From contig NC_087093.1 of the NCBI RefSeq assembly GCF_963855985.1, forward strand, positions 3,603,501-3,667,500: 64,000 bases of DNA. Reading direction: 5' to 3'. The position numbers and the translations under genes are program-made. The stretch's first letter is position 1. The number at the start of each line of letters is the position of its first letter. Origin of the DNA: Ostrinia nubilalis (lineage: Eukaryota > Arthropoda > Insecta > Lepidoptera > Crambidae). The notes below the pieces were generated by a model that did no database searches, was not told the origin of the DNA, and saw only the letters and a program-made list of their open reading frames with translations. This document shows, one piece after another, positions 11,481-23,857 of this stretch.

Positions 11481-11965
11481 ATCTTCAGATGTTAATAGTA
11501 CAACGTGTAAAATGTTTAGTCAGTAGACAAATGTCAAAGTAAGTTTAGTCTTTTTAGGTGACATCCGATAATGGGTATACTAACGTCATTATGATGGGTG
11601 TACTGACAATAATTAGAGACGTCATTATGGATAGGTACTTTAAATTAGAGAGACACATAGTTAAAAGGATAGGAGACTAGAGAAGATGTGCTGCTAAACT
11701 GACGATGTAAATATGTTGCAATGCCATCAAATTATTTTACTATAGACTTTAATTTAATTTGCTGTAAATTAACTGGCATCCCTACTTTGTCTGTAAACAA
11801 CGACACCATCTTGTGGAGTCGTGACGCGCATTCGTAATGCTATTGCATTTAAAACATAGCAACTGTGTTGTTTTTTTAAAAAGTAGGAGGTTCTTACTTG
11901 AGATAAGCTCAATATTTTGCACCAAAAGTGTAATATTTACACAAATATTTTTTTATATATTTATT
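11481..11965. other. No gene seen
   Basis: Nothing recognised. Confidence 0.45.
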
Positions 11966-12185
11966 ACCCGACTGCGCCAGAAGGAGGGTTATGTTTTTCA
12001 AGTGTATGTATGTATATTTCTTTGGCACGCCTACAGCCTAAATGGCTTGACCGATTTAATCGTGAGAGTGACACTGGCAGTGGCTGTATTAAAATTGAAA
12101 AAAAATCTAAATGGCGGATTTTAGGCGCCATAATGTCTTCAAAAAATTTTTTTTCTCAAACCCTATCAAGTGTGGTATCAAAATA
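11966..12185 (+). repeat. Lepidopteran 'gactgcgccagaaggagg' repeat
   Basis: The phrase acccgactgcgccagaagga is seen in altered form at 34881-34912 and 43107-43140. The block here is the longest copy, so the family is dispersed. It may be an untranslated end of a retroelement; I cannot name it. Confidence 0.45.
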
Positions 12186-12217
12186 AAAGTATTTTTAAGT
12201 AGCTTACAAAAATGGTG

Positions 12218-12627
12218 TGTTAATTAACTAAACTAGATGGAAAACTTCGTGGTCTTCACTGGTTGATCGGACGAAGCTCGCAACTGAACAGCACCAGCAA
12301 GGTGTTGGTATACAAAGCAACTTTGAAACCTATCTGGACTTACGGGATACAGTTATGGGGAACAGCTAGCAAGAGTAACATCGATATACTAGAAAGATTT
12401 CAAAGTAAAGCACTTAGAACCATGCTCAGCATACCCCAATGTACTAGCAATTAGTAGGCATGAACACTGTTCGTGAGGAAATAGTACAGGCAAGCCTGAA
12501 ATACCAGGAGAAACTGGAAACTCATGCAAACGAACTCGCACAGGCCTTAAGTGGAGAAGGTGGACTACAGTACAATCGACTGAAAAGACAAAGCATTCCC
12601 AGTCTCGTCCAAAGATTTGTAGACTGA
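12218..12627 (+). pseudogene. Jockey-clade LINE reverse transcriptase, C-terminal relic
   Basis: The plus-strand frame reads KLRGLHWLIGRSSQLN, then VLVYKATLKPIWTYGIQLWG and ILERFQSKALRTMLSIPQC. This is the segment downstream of the reverse-transcriptase core in jockey-type LINEs (the KPIWTYGIQLWGTA box is diagnostic of the group). A TAG ends this frame at 12452-12454. The rest continues in another frame at 12460-12627 (NTVREEIVQASLKYQEKLETH), which fits the known C-terminus (TVREEI..). So there is at least one frameshift and one stop. The catalytic part is missing. It is a 5'-truncated, dead copy. Confidence 0.8.
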
Positions 12628-12809
12628 GCCAGGAAGAGAGATTGCTGGAAAAAGATCAGCAATTGATTGGCTCTCGAAGACAACATAAAACTCAGGACAT
12701 GTAGCTCCAGCCAAACAAGTGGCTTATTGTTTTCGAACAGATTGCCATAGGGCAGAAAATACATTTAAAAAAATAACTAAAAAGATTAAAATAAAATTAA
12801 TTATGCAGT

Positions 12810-12884
12810 CAAATGCAGTCGGAGGCATCAAATACATTTATCACCAACAAAAGAATTAGTCATTGATGCCTCCGACTGCATTTG
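12810..12884. repeat. Perfect 21-bp-arm hairpin
   Basis: caaatgcagtcggaggcatca (12810-12830) is the exact inverse of 12864-12884, with a 33-base loop. It may be the remains of a small MITE or a small-RNA-like hairpin. No transcript evidence can be read from the sequence. Confidence 0.55.
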
Positions 12885-13673
12885 TGAACACTAAAGCTTG
12901 TTTTTATCTTTTTAGTTCATTTTTACGCAGTTGAGTTTTTAATGCTGTGCTTTCGATTTTCTGGGTACTCTTGTGCTGATCACAATAAATGGATACTTAC
13001 CGAACCGTACTTAATACAGAGATTTAACTTTATAACTTCAAGGCCTGAGGCTCTTATGTACCTACCTTAAGATGTGATTTCAGCATAAATGTCAATGAAA
13101 ACGTAAAAGAAGTTTATTTTACATGAATGTACTACAGTAGAGAGTAGAACAATAAGTACTTAAAAAAAAGATTACCAAGACATTACAAAAAGGAATATTA
13201 ATAATGTTTATTGCACAAATTACTAATACCCCTGTTAACTCCTCCAATGCGTTTGAATTACAAGTGGATATTGTATTGCAAAACGGTGAAGGTGTCGGAC
13301 TGGCTGGCTCGAGATTCGAGGAACGCTGGTTTGAAATACACCCAAAAGTAACGAAATGCCCGCTCTCAATTATTTGACAATATTAGTCACTCTATTATTC
13401 CCTTTAGATCCGTCAGCTGTGACCAACCATTTCACAGCATCAGGCATTCAAAGCGTTCCCGGTACATTTTCAGATACTTATGGTCTCGCATCCGTCATAC
13501 GTAATCGGCGGAAGGTCAGTCGAGACGACATCAAATGGGAGTTAGCTAGGGCTGCCGGGAAGAAAAACTTGCAAAATTGAGTTTTTTGGAGTAAAAAGTC
13601 AGTATAAAACAAAATAAATTCCTAAAAAAAAGACAACGCAAACTTAACAGTATGCTTAACTCGAGTTTATATT
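12885..13673. other. No gene; possible small SINE-like piece
   Basis: A piece near 13316-13345 (cgaggaacgctggtttgaaa) matches the inverse strand near 56805-56825, so it is repetitive. The 74-codon frame at 13356-13580 has no motif. Confidence 0.4.
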
Positions 13674-13832
13674 AGGCGTACTTGCTAGCGACTGCGTAAA
13701 AACATTACATAATGTGTGACAGATTGGACAGCTGCAGCGCCCCTAGCGGTTACTATCAAGAACAAAAACCGTCATATATTTTTTACGCACTCGCTAGCGT
13801 TTGGTGTAAGCTCATAGTAAAGCTACAACTGG
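13674..13832. mobile_element. MITE with 'cgctagcgagtgcgtaaaaa' ends
   Basis: gctagcgactgcgtaaaaa on the left is the inverse of tttttacgcactcgctagc on the right. A diverged second copy lies at 44112-44275 with the same ends, a shared atgacagattgga-like interior and the trailing ctcat..aaagctac. Two copies with conserved edges support a mobile unit. Confidence 0.6.
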
Positions 13833-14418
13833 CCATTCTTTGATATTGATAGACCACGATGTAATTAATCTACGTTTGAGTGGTAAACTATTATTATTTT
13901 TGGACATCCTGTATTACCGGTCAGGTCAATAACCGATGCGCAATTTATGTCATCTCAGTTTGATAAAATATGCGCCTTATTATTATGACACAAGAACCTA
14001 ATCTGTTTAAATTCTACTTTTCTGTTCTCGGCCTCCAGAAGTGTAACATTTGTAAATGACAGATTTAATTAAGTAATCCATTCATTACATCCTTGATAAT
14101 AATTTTAAGCCGTCATTAATAATTTTAGCTATATAATACACGTGAGTACCTAAACACAACATTTTTACTTTGAGTCCACATCATATAAACATTTATTAAA
14201 GTATGATTTACTAACATGTTTTAGTATAATCGTAATAAGATTTTAGTAAGGCTGCTTATACAGCCTAAATCAAACCTTTGAAGTTAGAATCTGGAAATTA
14301 ACTGAGAATCCATTCCTTGGTAAATTACAGATAGGCTTTACGTAATCTCAACGTTGGGTCTATATTTTCCATTAAAACGTAGTACGGATTTTCTGTAGGC
14401 ACTAAATTAATTTCGTTC

Positions 14419-14608
14419 GTTTTAGCCAAATGACGTCCACTGCTGGACAAAGGCCTCTCCCAAGGATTTCTATAAGGACCGGTCCTGCGCTGCCCGCATC
14501 CAGGATCTTCCCGCGACCTTCACTAGATCGTCGGTCCACCTAGTGGGAGCTAATCTTCCGGCCCGTGGTCGCCACTCGAGAACTTTTCTGCCCCAACGGC
14601 CACATGTT
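14419..14608 (-). mobile_element. RTE-type LINE 3' fragment
   Basis: The minus strand encodes RWGRKVLEWRPRAGRLAPTRWTDDLVKVAGRSWMRAAQDRSL and the end of the frame. It is of the 'gccaaatgacgtccactgctggac' subgroup. Confidence 0.75.
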
Positions 14609-14713
14609 TAGATTACTAATTACTAAATAGAAAAATCTGAAATTTATGTGGCATATTTGTAAAGATCTGTTAGATGGGAGCTAAAACAACTGAAGTCTTG
14701 TTGATAACAAAAA

Positions 14714-14904
14714 GATGGTAGTGCTTAAATCATTACCTGCCTCTGGTTTCGAATATTAGTTTCGATGTCACCCGAGTTTGAAATGAGTAAGTAATAATTT
14801 GATTTTATTTTATTAAATTATTACTTAATCATTTCAAACTCGGTGACATCGAAACTAATAGGTATTCGAAACCAGAGGCAGGTAATGATTTAAGCACTAC
14901 CATC
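14714..14904. mobile_element. Near-perfect palindromic element, about 87-bp arms
   Basis: The left arm (gatggtagtgcttaaatcat...) is repeated inverted up to 14904 with only a few differences. A short AT spacer near 14800-14812 separates the arms. A fold-back MITE is the simplest reading. Confidence 0.65.
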
Positions 14905-15710
14905 TATAGGTACGTGCTTTGAAATAAATACTGAAAATTTAGCTTCGCGTCGTACATATTATCACTACATTAGGTTTAGCTTTCGCAGTGAATGTTCAGC
15001 GTTTTTTGGGACTGCCAAATAATTGGGATTTGATTGGTCCGATTTACTGAAGCTTCAAAAGAAATTAGCGATTCAAGAACGTTTATTGTTATGCTAATAT
15101 GTGTAAGTGTGTGTTAATACGTGCGTTTTTCTTGTTTTTTTAGTATGTATTTTTAATGCAAGTCATAGCAATTTATAGCCCTACTGTACAATACAATCTC
15201 AGCTATCTCATGAATATTTAAAATATGCTAATTATTTTTTATTTCTTTCTTTTAATGTTATTACAGCTGATAATTATGTTGATCCACAGAGTTCTTTAGC
15301 TAAAAACTGGATATTACAAATCAAGATTATGAAGGTTAACTAGGTAGTACCTCTTAATACTTCCTTCAACCAAAATTAAGATCGAACATGGGATCTTCCA
15401 CAAAACAATTTAGCTAATCGACGCTTCCCATCTCTTTCACTCATACTACCATACCTTTAAGCTGTGAAAGAGACACACAGAGACGAATATCCCTAAAACT
15501 TTTCACAGAATAGGCCTCAGTGCGACAATAAACTGAACATGGAGCTCATTTCGTCGTCTCGTTTGGATCTCCAGTTCAAATTCGCCCGTATTTATTGGGG
15601 CTTTTGTAAAAAAATGGTCGAGGGTCTATTGATCCTGGCAGGACTTGGGTTCAGCAGGTTCTTTTATTTAATCAGTCCAGGGTTCAGTATACAGCAAAAT
15701 CTTACAACTA
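14905..15710. other. No gene seen
   Basis: Nothing recognised. Confidence 0.45.
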
Positions 15711-16038
15711 AGGCCGAGTTGCACCAGTTTACTTTAACCGTTACTATAACAATTTGTATTTTTTATCTATGGAGTTTGACAGATTACTGACTTTTGTTAT
15801 CTTTACGTAAGATGATCAGATCATTATGAAAAAAGCCTCACTTTCACATTCATATTTAAAACTTTATAATTCAATCCCCATGGATTTCACAGTAGGTACC
15901 TACCTACATAATTATACATAATCATCCTACACTAAGGATGAGTTGCACAATGTTATTTTAACTTCAGCAAACGTCAAAAATCTGTCAAACTCCAAAAAAC
16001 ACCGGTTATCATTACAGTTACGGTTAAAGTTATGCAAA
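15711..16038. mobile_element. Two partial 'gagttgcacca' MITE copies
   Basis: One partial copy is at 15711-15815 (aaggccgagttgcaccag) and another at 15934-16038 (aaggatgagttgcacaatg...gtcaaaaatctgtcaaactc). Both keep the left terminal repeat and lack a clear right one. Confidence 0.6.
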
Positions 16039-16572
16039 TCAGTCTTAATATCACAAAAATAAGTAAGTAAGCTTGGTACATTATTCCTAAGATTCTCTCT
16101 ACTATTACTATACAGGTATTTAGCCCACATTCAGACCAAAGTCATTTGATTTAGCTATTCCACTACCGACCCCGAAGGGGGGAGGGGGGATGTCATCCAT
16201 CACCCTCATGAGCCTTGATTAATGGACAGGTCACCGCTAAGCGCAACTCCGAGTGCGGATTGCTCTTCCCCTTATTTCGAATTAAGGGTTAAGTACCGCT
16301 TTTAAAACTATTTGGTAGGTACTAGAAAATGTGTGCATTAGACGATTTTCATTGCCGTAGTGTTTGTTACACTGGTATCCCACGGTTAAAAAGAGACGGT
16401 TGTAAAATACGGCATTCGTTTTGTGGAGAGCTTGTCCTGTGGACCAGTAGTGGCCATCAAATCGGTTGGATCGGTTTATCTTTTATTTCTTAAACTCAAT
16501 TATTATCTGAAAAAAAAAAATGTCACGATAAGATTTCAGTGACTCTAGAAAATTTAATATTTAGTAAGTATC

Positions 16573-16695
16573 TAAGGCTGAGTTGCACCATCTTACTTTA
16601 ACTTTAACAAACGTCAAAAATCTGTCAAACTCCATACAACAAGCACCGATTATCGTGATAGTTACCGTTAAAATTTGGTGGTGCAACTCAGCTTG
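16573..16695. mobile_element. Complete 'gagttgcacca' MITE
   Basis: It runs from aaggctgagttgcaccatct to the inverse ggtggtgcaactcagctt. The conserved interior is tttaacaaacgtcaaaaatc and tgtcaaactccata. It is 123 bp long, like the copies at 20218, 22386 and 33286. Confidence 0.75.
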
Positions 16696-16717
16696 ATTGT
16701 AATTTCTTCATCATTTT

Positions 16718-17022
16718 CATCATCATTTCAGCCATAGGACGTCCACTGCTGAACATAGGCCTCCCCCAATGCTTTCCATGTTGATCGATTGGCAGCGGTC
16801 TGCGTCCAGCGCTTCCCTGCTACCTTTACGATGTCGTCGGTCCACCTTGTAGGTGGACGTCCCACGCTGCGTTTTCCGGTACGCGGCCTCCATTCCAGAA
16901 CCTTTCTGCCCCATCGGCCGTCAGTTCTGCGTACTATGTGCCCTGCCCATTGCCACTTCAGCTTGCTAATCCGTCGGGCTATGTCAGCGACTTTGGTTCG
17001 TTTACGGATCTCCTCCTCCTTT
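16718..17022 (-). mobile_element. RTE-type LINE 3' fragment, longer
   Basis: The minus strand reads EIRKRTKVADIARRISKLKW, QWAGHIVRRTDGRWGRKVLE, WRPR..KRSVGRPPTRWTDD and ends EAYVQQWTSYG. About 100 residues of the C-terminal region are open in one frame. The (atg)n-type tail marks the gccataggacgtcc subgroup. It may be relatively young. Confidence 0.8.
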
Positions 17023-17329
17023 GTAATTTCTTAATTTTGTTAAAATGTTATTAATCTTTCTCTAGAACCTAGTGAGGTTCCTTTACATTTTGATCACAAT
17101 GTAAGTTCGTCTTCTTTAAGGGGAGCTATACACCAGTGGTTAGATACCAGATACATAGTTCCCATCCATTTGTCTGATAAAAGTCGTCCGCAGCCGCGCG
17201 CAAGTTATGACGTCATGAGTACCGCGCTAACATACAAGCTCGTTTGTTTAGTCTAGGGTTGCCATCAACAAGAAAATTTACGTAAAATTAATACCTAAAT
17301 TAAAATTCAAATGTCCATCCACAAGGTGC

Positions 17330-17452
17330 ACGAAAAGGTAGGACGCAGGAAAGCACTGGATGCAGGCCGCTATCGCTACCAACCAGTCAATATGGAAATT
17401 GGGGGAAGCCTATGTTCAGCAATAAACTGTGGCTCAAATCATGATGATGAAC
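17330..17452 (+). mobile_element. RTE-type LINE 3' fragment
   Basis: Decayed copy: aggaaagcactggatgcagg, tgggggaagcctatgttcag and a catgatgatga tail. Confidence 0.65.
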
Positions 17453-17495
17453 ATCTATCGAAGAGTTATCGTGAAATTACAGCATTTTCGTTTCT

Positions 17496-18121
17496 TCTAT
17501 ACTTATTAAATCTGTAGAGATGTCAATTCTGTACATGAAATATATTTTCAAAATAACTATCAGGGGGATAAGTGATCGATATTGATGCCAAAAATGCAAT
17601 CAGTAAAATTTCTGTCTGTCTGTCTGTCTGTATGCTCCTTATAGAAACAAAAACTACTCTATGGATTTTAACGAAACTGGGTACAATTATTCTTCGTACT
17701 CCTGGGCAGGTTATAGTATACTTAGGAATTCTAACAGGAACGGGAATTAGCGGGAAAATCCTTTTGTATGAAAAATCTAAACCGCTTAAGTTAGACGCTT
17801 GAAATTTGGCATGCAGGTATCTTAGTAAACTTAAAGCTTAGTTACAACAGGATATTGCGAAATTCCCACGGGAACGGTAGGTAATTAGCGGGAAAATCCT
17901 TTTGTATGAAAAATCTAAACCGCTTAAATTAGACGCTTGAAATTTATCATGCAAGTATCTTAGTAAACCTAAAGCTTAGTTACAACAGGATATTGCAAAA
18001 TTCCCACGGGAACGGGAGTTATGGGAAAAAAAAACATTTGTATGAAAAAATCTAAACCGCGTAAGATAGATGAAGGGGGTAAAACGGGATCCACGCGTAC
18101 GAAGTCGCGGGCGACCGCTAG
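17496..18121 (+). mobile_element. Helitron-like element, family A (three internal units)
   Basis: It starts tctatacttattaaatctg and ends gcgaccgctag with T following. Unit starts (tttgtatgaaaaatc) lie near 17763, 17902 and 18040, spaced 138-139 bp apart. The NotI-like gcggccgc of other copies is gcgaccgc here, a C/G to A change. Confidence 0.65.
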
Positions 18122-18734
18122 TTTGTTCATAAAAGAATTCATACTCTACCGAAGGCGGGTAAAGCATGCAACTTTCTTGTTAACTTCAGTCGGCAACCCT
18201 TTTAATCGCTCTAGCCCGTGTACCAAACTGATTTGTGATACGTCCCTGTTTTATGTAATGCCAAAGTTGCATATTCGCCACGCGAACTCTAAACAACATT
18301 GATTAGTGCACTAAACAAGCTCTACCGTGTTTATCGCGGCTGCCATAGTGCAAGTGACGTGCGATAAAGTCCGTGATTCACGTCACTATTAGCGAAGAGT
18401 TAGAAGGTAAATACCTAGTTGGTTTTTAGAATAAAGTAAGCTTCAGCTGAAGTAAGTGTTACATATTCTCAACTTATTTAAGAACTACTTGTTTTGGAAT
18501 TAAAGTAAGATAAACTCTAAGAATTTGATTAGTAAAGAAGTTAGTTCTTTATTTCAATAAGAACTTTCTTTATTTCAAAGCTTTTTTATTGATTCATCGT
18601 CTTTCAGGACGGTAGAGACATAAAAATAGAACATAATCTTTTTTTATTTCATCCCATATCAGTCAATTATCTTGAGGTCGCATTAAAAAAAAATCTAAAG
18701 CGTAGGTTAAGTTACTCGTAGTAACTAAAATATA

Positions 18735-18830
18735 AAGACACCAGTCTTAACGCACGTCAAGACTTAATGTAACTCATAAATGTCGCAATAAGACCCTATT
18801 TTAGTTTAAATGGAACGCGAAAGTATAAAA
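18735..18830 (-). repeat. Fragment of the 'atggaacgcgaaagt' repeat
   Basis: The stretch tattttagtttaaatggaac..gcgaaagt and the flanking gacttaatgtaactcat block match parts of 19921-20160 in reverse order. It is therefore a dispersed repeat, class unknown. Confidence 0.45.
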
Positions 18831-19784
18831 TCTTATATTACTCGTATTATTTATAAAAAGACAATATTTCAAACCACATTCAGGTGGCGCAGTAACTCTA
18901 CCACTCGATCATTCCAGTTCTAACCAGTTAAAACCGGCTGCATCAGTCACTCCAACAAATGGCAGTTGACCGCGGTCACTCTATCGCGCAGAGTACCCGC
19001 TGAGTAATCTGCTGTCTAAATCCAGGGAAAAATGGCGGACGTGTGGGAAAAAATTATGTAGGAATATGCTGGAGGAAATAAGAATGGTGCATTATCATTA
19101 TTCTTTGTATCTTTTTGTTTTATTTCGTTTTTTATTATTTATTTAAGACTTACTTATTATTTTTACCTTAACCATTATGTTGGCGATGACATCCACTGTT
19201 TAACGTAGGTCCCTTTGGACTTCATATTAAGCAAACCAGTCAGCTACATAAATTTAAGTAGGTAACCTGAAGTTTTAATAAATAATCAAGTCTTTAACGA
19301 TTTAAGAAAATTTAATTCAAGGCTTCCGCGACTAGCATGCATTGTTATTAGATAAATTGACTGTTCGGTTATTAATATCCTCTTTTTGAGTAACCTTTGA
19401 TATATTTTTTATGCATAACAAGGCAAGATCCTCTTACCGATACTGTGCAAAGTTAATTTACTAAGGCACAGATAGTTATTTCACGGATTAACTTCCAAAA
19501 CGAGCGCAAAACAAAACTACAAAAAAACTTGGTTATTGATGATGTAGAATAGACTCTATGTACTTTGTTCCTTAAGTTTTCCAGTTTATTGAAAAAGCTA
19601 ATAATTTACAATAACGAGAACTAACTAATTTGAGAGGCTTACGTTTAAAATATCGGTAATCGTTACAAAGCGTTCGCGAAACTAAACAAATAGGGGTATT
19701 TTTCGTTCTGATAGCGCGTCCATTACTGGGCTCAGGTGCGCCAGTAAATGGATCTAATAAAAATAGACCAAAGGAGAAAAAATT
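18831..19784. other. No gene seen
   Basis: Nothing recognised. Confidence 0.4.
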
Positions 19785-20168
19785 CGCGGAGGCGGAGCAA
19801 TCTCCGCTAGCCGAATGATTCGTCTGTCAATGTGAGTAATGTGGCGACACCACAGTGGGGGTGAAAGGAGAGAGTTCGTGCCCATTTTGTCTTTATTTTA
19901 TATTGCTGATTGAAGATTTTAAACTTTCGCGTCCCATTTCAACTAAAATAGTAAGACACGGGTCTTAACGCGACGTTTATTCTGTAGGTACAGGTAATTT
20001 ATGTAGGTACTCACGGCTTGACGTTTCGGCTGCTATGCTGCAGCCATGGGTCACAAGCAGACTGGCGGTTCGCGGCGTGGTCCGTTCGGGCGGGCTTGAA
20101 AATTTTCGACTTAATGTAACTCATTAATAAACGTCGCGTTAGGATTTCAATTATATATTACTATTTTA
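19785..20168 (-). repeat. Composite dispersed repeat with inner inverted ends
   Basis: aaaatagtaagacac..cttaacgcgacgtttatt (19944-19980) is inverted at about 20125-20168. Between them lies a GC-rich piece (acggcttgacgtttcggctg) of a kind often repeated in insects. The left part (19785-19943) includes a cgcggaggcggagcaatctc segment that may be a LINE 3' UTR. The class is unresolved. Confidence 0.4.
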
Positions 20169-20217
20169 ATTGCTGATTGACTCTAGTCTAGCACCACTGC
20201 TCTTGGACTTGTTTAGA

Positions 20218-20342
20218 CTAAGGTTGAGTTGCACCACCTTATTAAAAATTTTAACCGTAACATTAATTACCGTACCATTACCGAATTTGACAGAATTTTG
20301 ACGTTTGTCAAAGTTAAAGTAAGATGGTGCAACCGAGCCTTA
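20218..20342. mobile_element. Complete 'gagttgcacca' MITE
   Basis: Ends aaggttgagttgcaccacct and gatggtgcaaccgagccttag. The interior tttgacagaattttgacgtt is shared with the other members. Confidence 0.75.
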
Positions 20343-20675
20343 GCCTAGATACTATAAACTTTATAATAGGTAGGTACAACCTTTACACAAATTTTCTTTA
20401 CATTTTCTGAAATAAATAACTGTTACACCAGTTGCCATTTAAACAGGAATCGCATAGATAGTACGAAACTATGCCATTGCGCACAAAAAGCTTTTTTCAA
20501 TATACTACCCGGTGGGCATGACCATCAGATTCCGAGCGTGCAGTTCGAATGAATTTCTGTGTACGGTTCGCGAAAAATTCGCACGAAAATTCACGATTCT
20601 TTCGTTTTTGTCTCTTCTCGTATACAGAGTGAAATTGAAATCGTTAGTATCCTTTAAAATAAGACTCTACTCATG

Positions 20676-21004
20676 ATACGTACATTTCCCAAATATGAGA
20701 CAAATCCAATTCAAATTACAATAAATGAAAACTTGTACAGACGACAAGAACATCAAGTTTAGCACTGTGACGTCTTATTTCTATGTAATAGGAGTTATTT
20801 TGTAACAAAAATGTGTATTCTAATGTGATGTGCTCTGTAAAAACGTTTTTAACTCTTTATAAGCAAACTAATCATCACTTAAAATCAGGTGAGATACAGA
20901 CCAAAAGCTTCCTCGTTGTTGATAAAAATAAAATAAAATAGTAAAACAAAGCAAAAAAAACCTCATTGGATTTGGTCTCATATTTGGGGAATGTACTATA
21001 CAAG
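20676..21004. mobile_element. TIR element with inner SINE-like piece
   Basis: acatttcccaaatatgagac (20684 onward) is inverted near 20963-21001 (gtctcatatttggggaatgt). Bases 20870-20932 contain catcacttaaaatcaggtga..ttcctcgttgttgataaaaa, a piece of the dispersed repeat also at 45620, 53160 and 58311. Confidence 0.5.
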
Positions 21005-21862
21005 GTAGACAGGGAGTTGACGCACAGTAGATATATGAGCTAAAGCAGTACGGAAACTTAGCCCTTTCGGCGAGTTAAATACCTACACTTCAACTGAGTG
21101 TTAGGGTTGGCACTCTTAATCTTTATAAAATTAATAAGGTTCTGACTTCCTTATTTATTAAAACGTTTATTTAGGTTTTTTAATTATCAAATACCTAATG
21201 GAATAAATTAATTGACTAAGTAGTTAACAAAAAATAAAACGTTAATTAGGTTCTATAATGATCGAATACATAATCGAATAAATTGATTAAGTACTATTAG
21301 AGGCCGGTAGAAGATATTCTATTCTCATAAATAAAATACCGGATACTTACTTTCACATAGCTATTGCCTCATTTTAAATACAGTTCATCACTTAGTACAA
21401 AAGCGCGCGGAGCAAATTACTTTATCAAATAGAACACATAAATTGTTAAAAAGCGTAATTACGTAATTTAAAAAGAACTATTACAAAATCAGATGTAAGC
21501 ACTTTATTTAAAAAGTAATATTTAATCATTTTTACAATTCAGAATTATTACGAAGTTTAAAAAATGAAAGTTCTGGTTTTGAAGATGCCGAGTTCAAGCA
21601 GCCGTATACTACGCAATACACTCGTGGCATGTTTTTTAAAAATACAGCGGACAGTGCATGCAGTAAAATTATTATTAAAAACACAACGCGCGCGACACTC
21701 GCGGCGGATGGACTGCGAGGTTCGCTTAGAGCTCGTGTAAAGCGTGCGTCTGTGTGCGTGAGTCTGATTTCGAGCGTTTGTATGAAGCTTCCGTACTGTT
21801 TGATTTATCTACTGTGGTTGACGTTCAAAGCTAAAATTTAGATTCCTTACATGAAGGTGTAT
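21005..21862. other. No gene; GC-rich patch
   Basis: A patch at 21675-21780 (cgcgcgcgacactcgcggcg) is GC-rich and lies in a 70-codon chance frame. It has no recognisable motif. Confidence 0.4.
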
Positions 21863-21940
21863 CTAAATCACCCCCATGTATGTTCTACGATATTACTTAC
21901 TTTAGGAGATAGAGTTAATTTTGTGATTTATAACGTGGTG
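21863..21940 (+). repeat. Fragment of the 52.6-54.3 kb fold-back family
   Basis: cacccccatgtatgttctac and gttaattttgtgattt repeat the outer arm of the element at 52566-54292. This is a degraded second copy. Confidence 0.55.
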
Positions 21941-22385
21941 AGAAACAACCATGAAGCTTTGAAAGTTGATCTTCACTGGAAGCTTCTATAGCGTAAGTAA
22001 GTAAAAACAAACTACAAGTGCTCGCCAGAGTGGGAAAAACATTAAAAACCAACCATAGATGAAAGGAAAAAATAAAAAAATAACTCGTAACGTCAACTCC
22101 CTGGCCACTCTGTATAATGCCAATGATTTGTACAAAGTTAAAATAATATTACATGCTTTAATTTTTATACAAAATTATTCCAATGAATTCCAATTCTCTC
22201 TTAAAATAGATGAAATTCCAGAGAAGATCATAATGTTATTGTTATGTCTAAAGACAAGTTAAAAGCAGTTATTCATATGTTAAGTAAGCAGTTACTGAAG
22301 ACTAGTTAAAATCTTACATTTCAGTAACTTAGTATAAACACACAAAAACATTATATCTCTAAGTAAGAGCCAATCTGCGACTTAA

Positions 22386-22511
22386 TTAAGGCTGAGTTGC
22401 ACCACCTAACTTTAACAGTAACTATGACGATAACCGGTGATTTTTGTGTGGAGTTTGACAGATTTTTGACATTTGTCAAAGTTAAAGTAAGATGGTGCAA
22501 CCCAGCCTAAA
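22386..22511. mobile_element. Complete 'gagttgcacca' MITE
   Basis: Ends aaggctgagttgcaccacct and gatggtgcaacccagcctaa. The terminal inverted repeat is about 25 bp. Confidence 0.75.
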
Positions 22512-22819
22512 TGTATCATTGTTTATTAGCTATTATTAATTTAATTTCTTGTCCCAATATCTGGTATGTAGGTAATCAAATTAAACCACTTCCTGGAAGG
22601 CTAAGGAACTGAGACTCTGCATACCCTACAAATCAGATTGTGGATAAATTGTACCCATATAAATAGAGGTACATTTGTTTATTGGAAGACATTGTTTAGG
22701 AGCCCACAACAAAGTGACAGTGCAATAAATCAAAGTGTCTTAAAGCTGGTTGTATAATGGAATCAGAATAGGGTTAACTTAAGACTATATTTTTACAACA
22801 TATTTGGTATGTTATAGGC

Positions 22820-23081
22820 CAGGGATGGCGAACCAATGGCATGCGCACAATATTTAGGGCACGCCACCAATCACCCCAAAATTCACGATGAAATTAAATA
22901 GTTTTGATATCGTATTTGCCCTCATCAATTGGTGCCACTGTAGAGCAAGGTACTGTCATTCGCCAGTGGCGCCACTCGTACGATGCCTTCTCATTGCTAG
23001 TATTAAGTGGCACGTCTACGAATACATCAATATTGTTTTTAGAAAAGTGGCACGTTGCTACATAAAGGTTCGGCATCCCTG
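22820..23081. mobile_element. hAT-like MITE with near-perfect 8-bp target duplication
   Basis: The ends are cagggatggcgaacc and ggttcggcatccctg. The flanks are ttataggc (22812-22819) and ttatagga (23082-23089), seven of eight bases equal. The cagggatg start and the 8-bp duplication fit hAT. It is 262 bp long and non-coding. Confidence 0.8.
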
Positions 23082-23596
23082 TTATAGGAGGTAGACTTAG
23101 GATAGACTTTCAGTGGGATGGTATACCTTAAACCTCAAAAATATTGGAATGGCATTAATAAAAAAGTTATTACCATCGTTTTATGAAACTAAACACCACT
23201 GCCGTTAGTTACTCGTACCTAGTGAAATTATCATGTTCATATTATTAAGCCGAACGACGTGTTTGAAAACTTAAAGAGCCGTGTATTTCAGTATAATGCC
23301 AATCATTATTATGATATTGCACTGAATTTAGTTTTCGCTGAAATAATGAGTAGTTGTTATTGTTAATTACATATTATTATGCTAAAAGTTAATATTTGAA
23401 TGTTGTGGTTTTGATATGAAATTATTATATTAAATTAACTTATAATGCTTAGAAACAAAGGAAAATCAATACGTTTTTTTTCTATGAATTTTGCGTTACC
23501 TTTTTAAAAAATAAAAATAAAGCTTAGAAGTTTTTTTGCTTTTCTATTTCATTCAATTGGTTTAAGGTAATTTAAAACAATCTTATTGCTAATTGG

Positions 23597-23742
23597 AGAA
23601 TGACAGATTGACGTTTGTTAAAGTTAAGTAAAATGGTGCAACCCAGCCTAAGATGCTACGCGTTGCACTACGACGCGGCGATGCTACGAAATACTGTAGC
23701 ACATTTGTACTACGATGCTACGATGATTCCGTAGTAGGTACA
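23597..23742. repeat. MITE half plus degenerate 'gatgctacg' minisatellite
   Basis: Bases 23597-23652 are the right half of the gagttgcacca MITE. Bases 23653-23742 are imperfect tandem repeats built from gatgctacg/tactacgatgct, starting directly at the MITE edge. Confidence 0.5.
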
Positions 23743-23857
23743 TCACGTGTCGCATTGTTTATTTATCTATTGAGAAAGTTACACCAACAGCAAAACACAA
23801 GACAATTCAAGAGTTAAGTTAATTATTACCTCTCTGTATGATCCGTGGTTGACTAGC

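Noticed and set aside
21629..21841. Small secreted or membrane protein (hydrophobic C-terminal part)
   Set aside because: The frame is short, has no clear signal peptide at its start and no homolog that I recognise.
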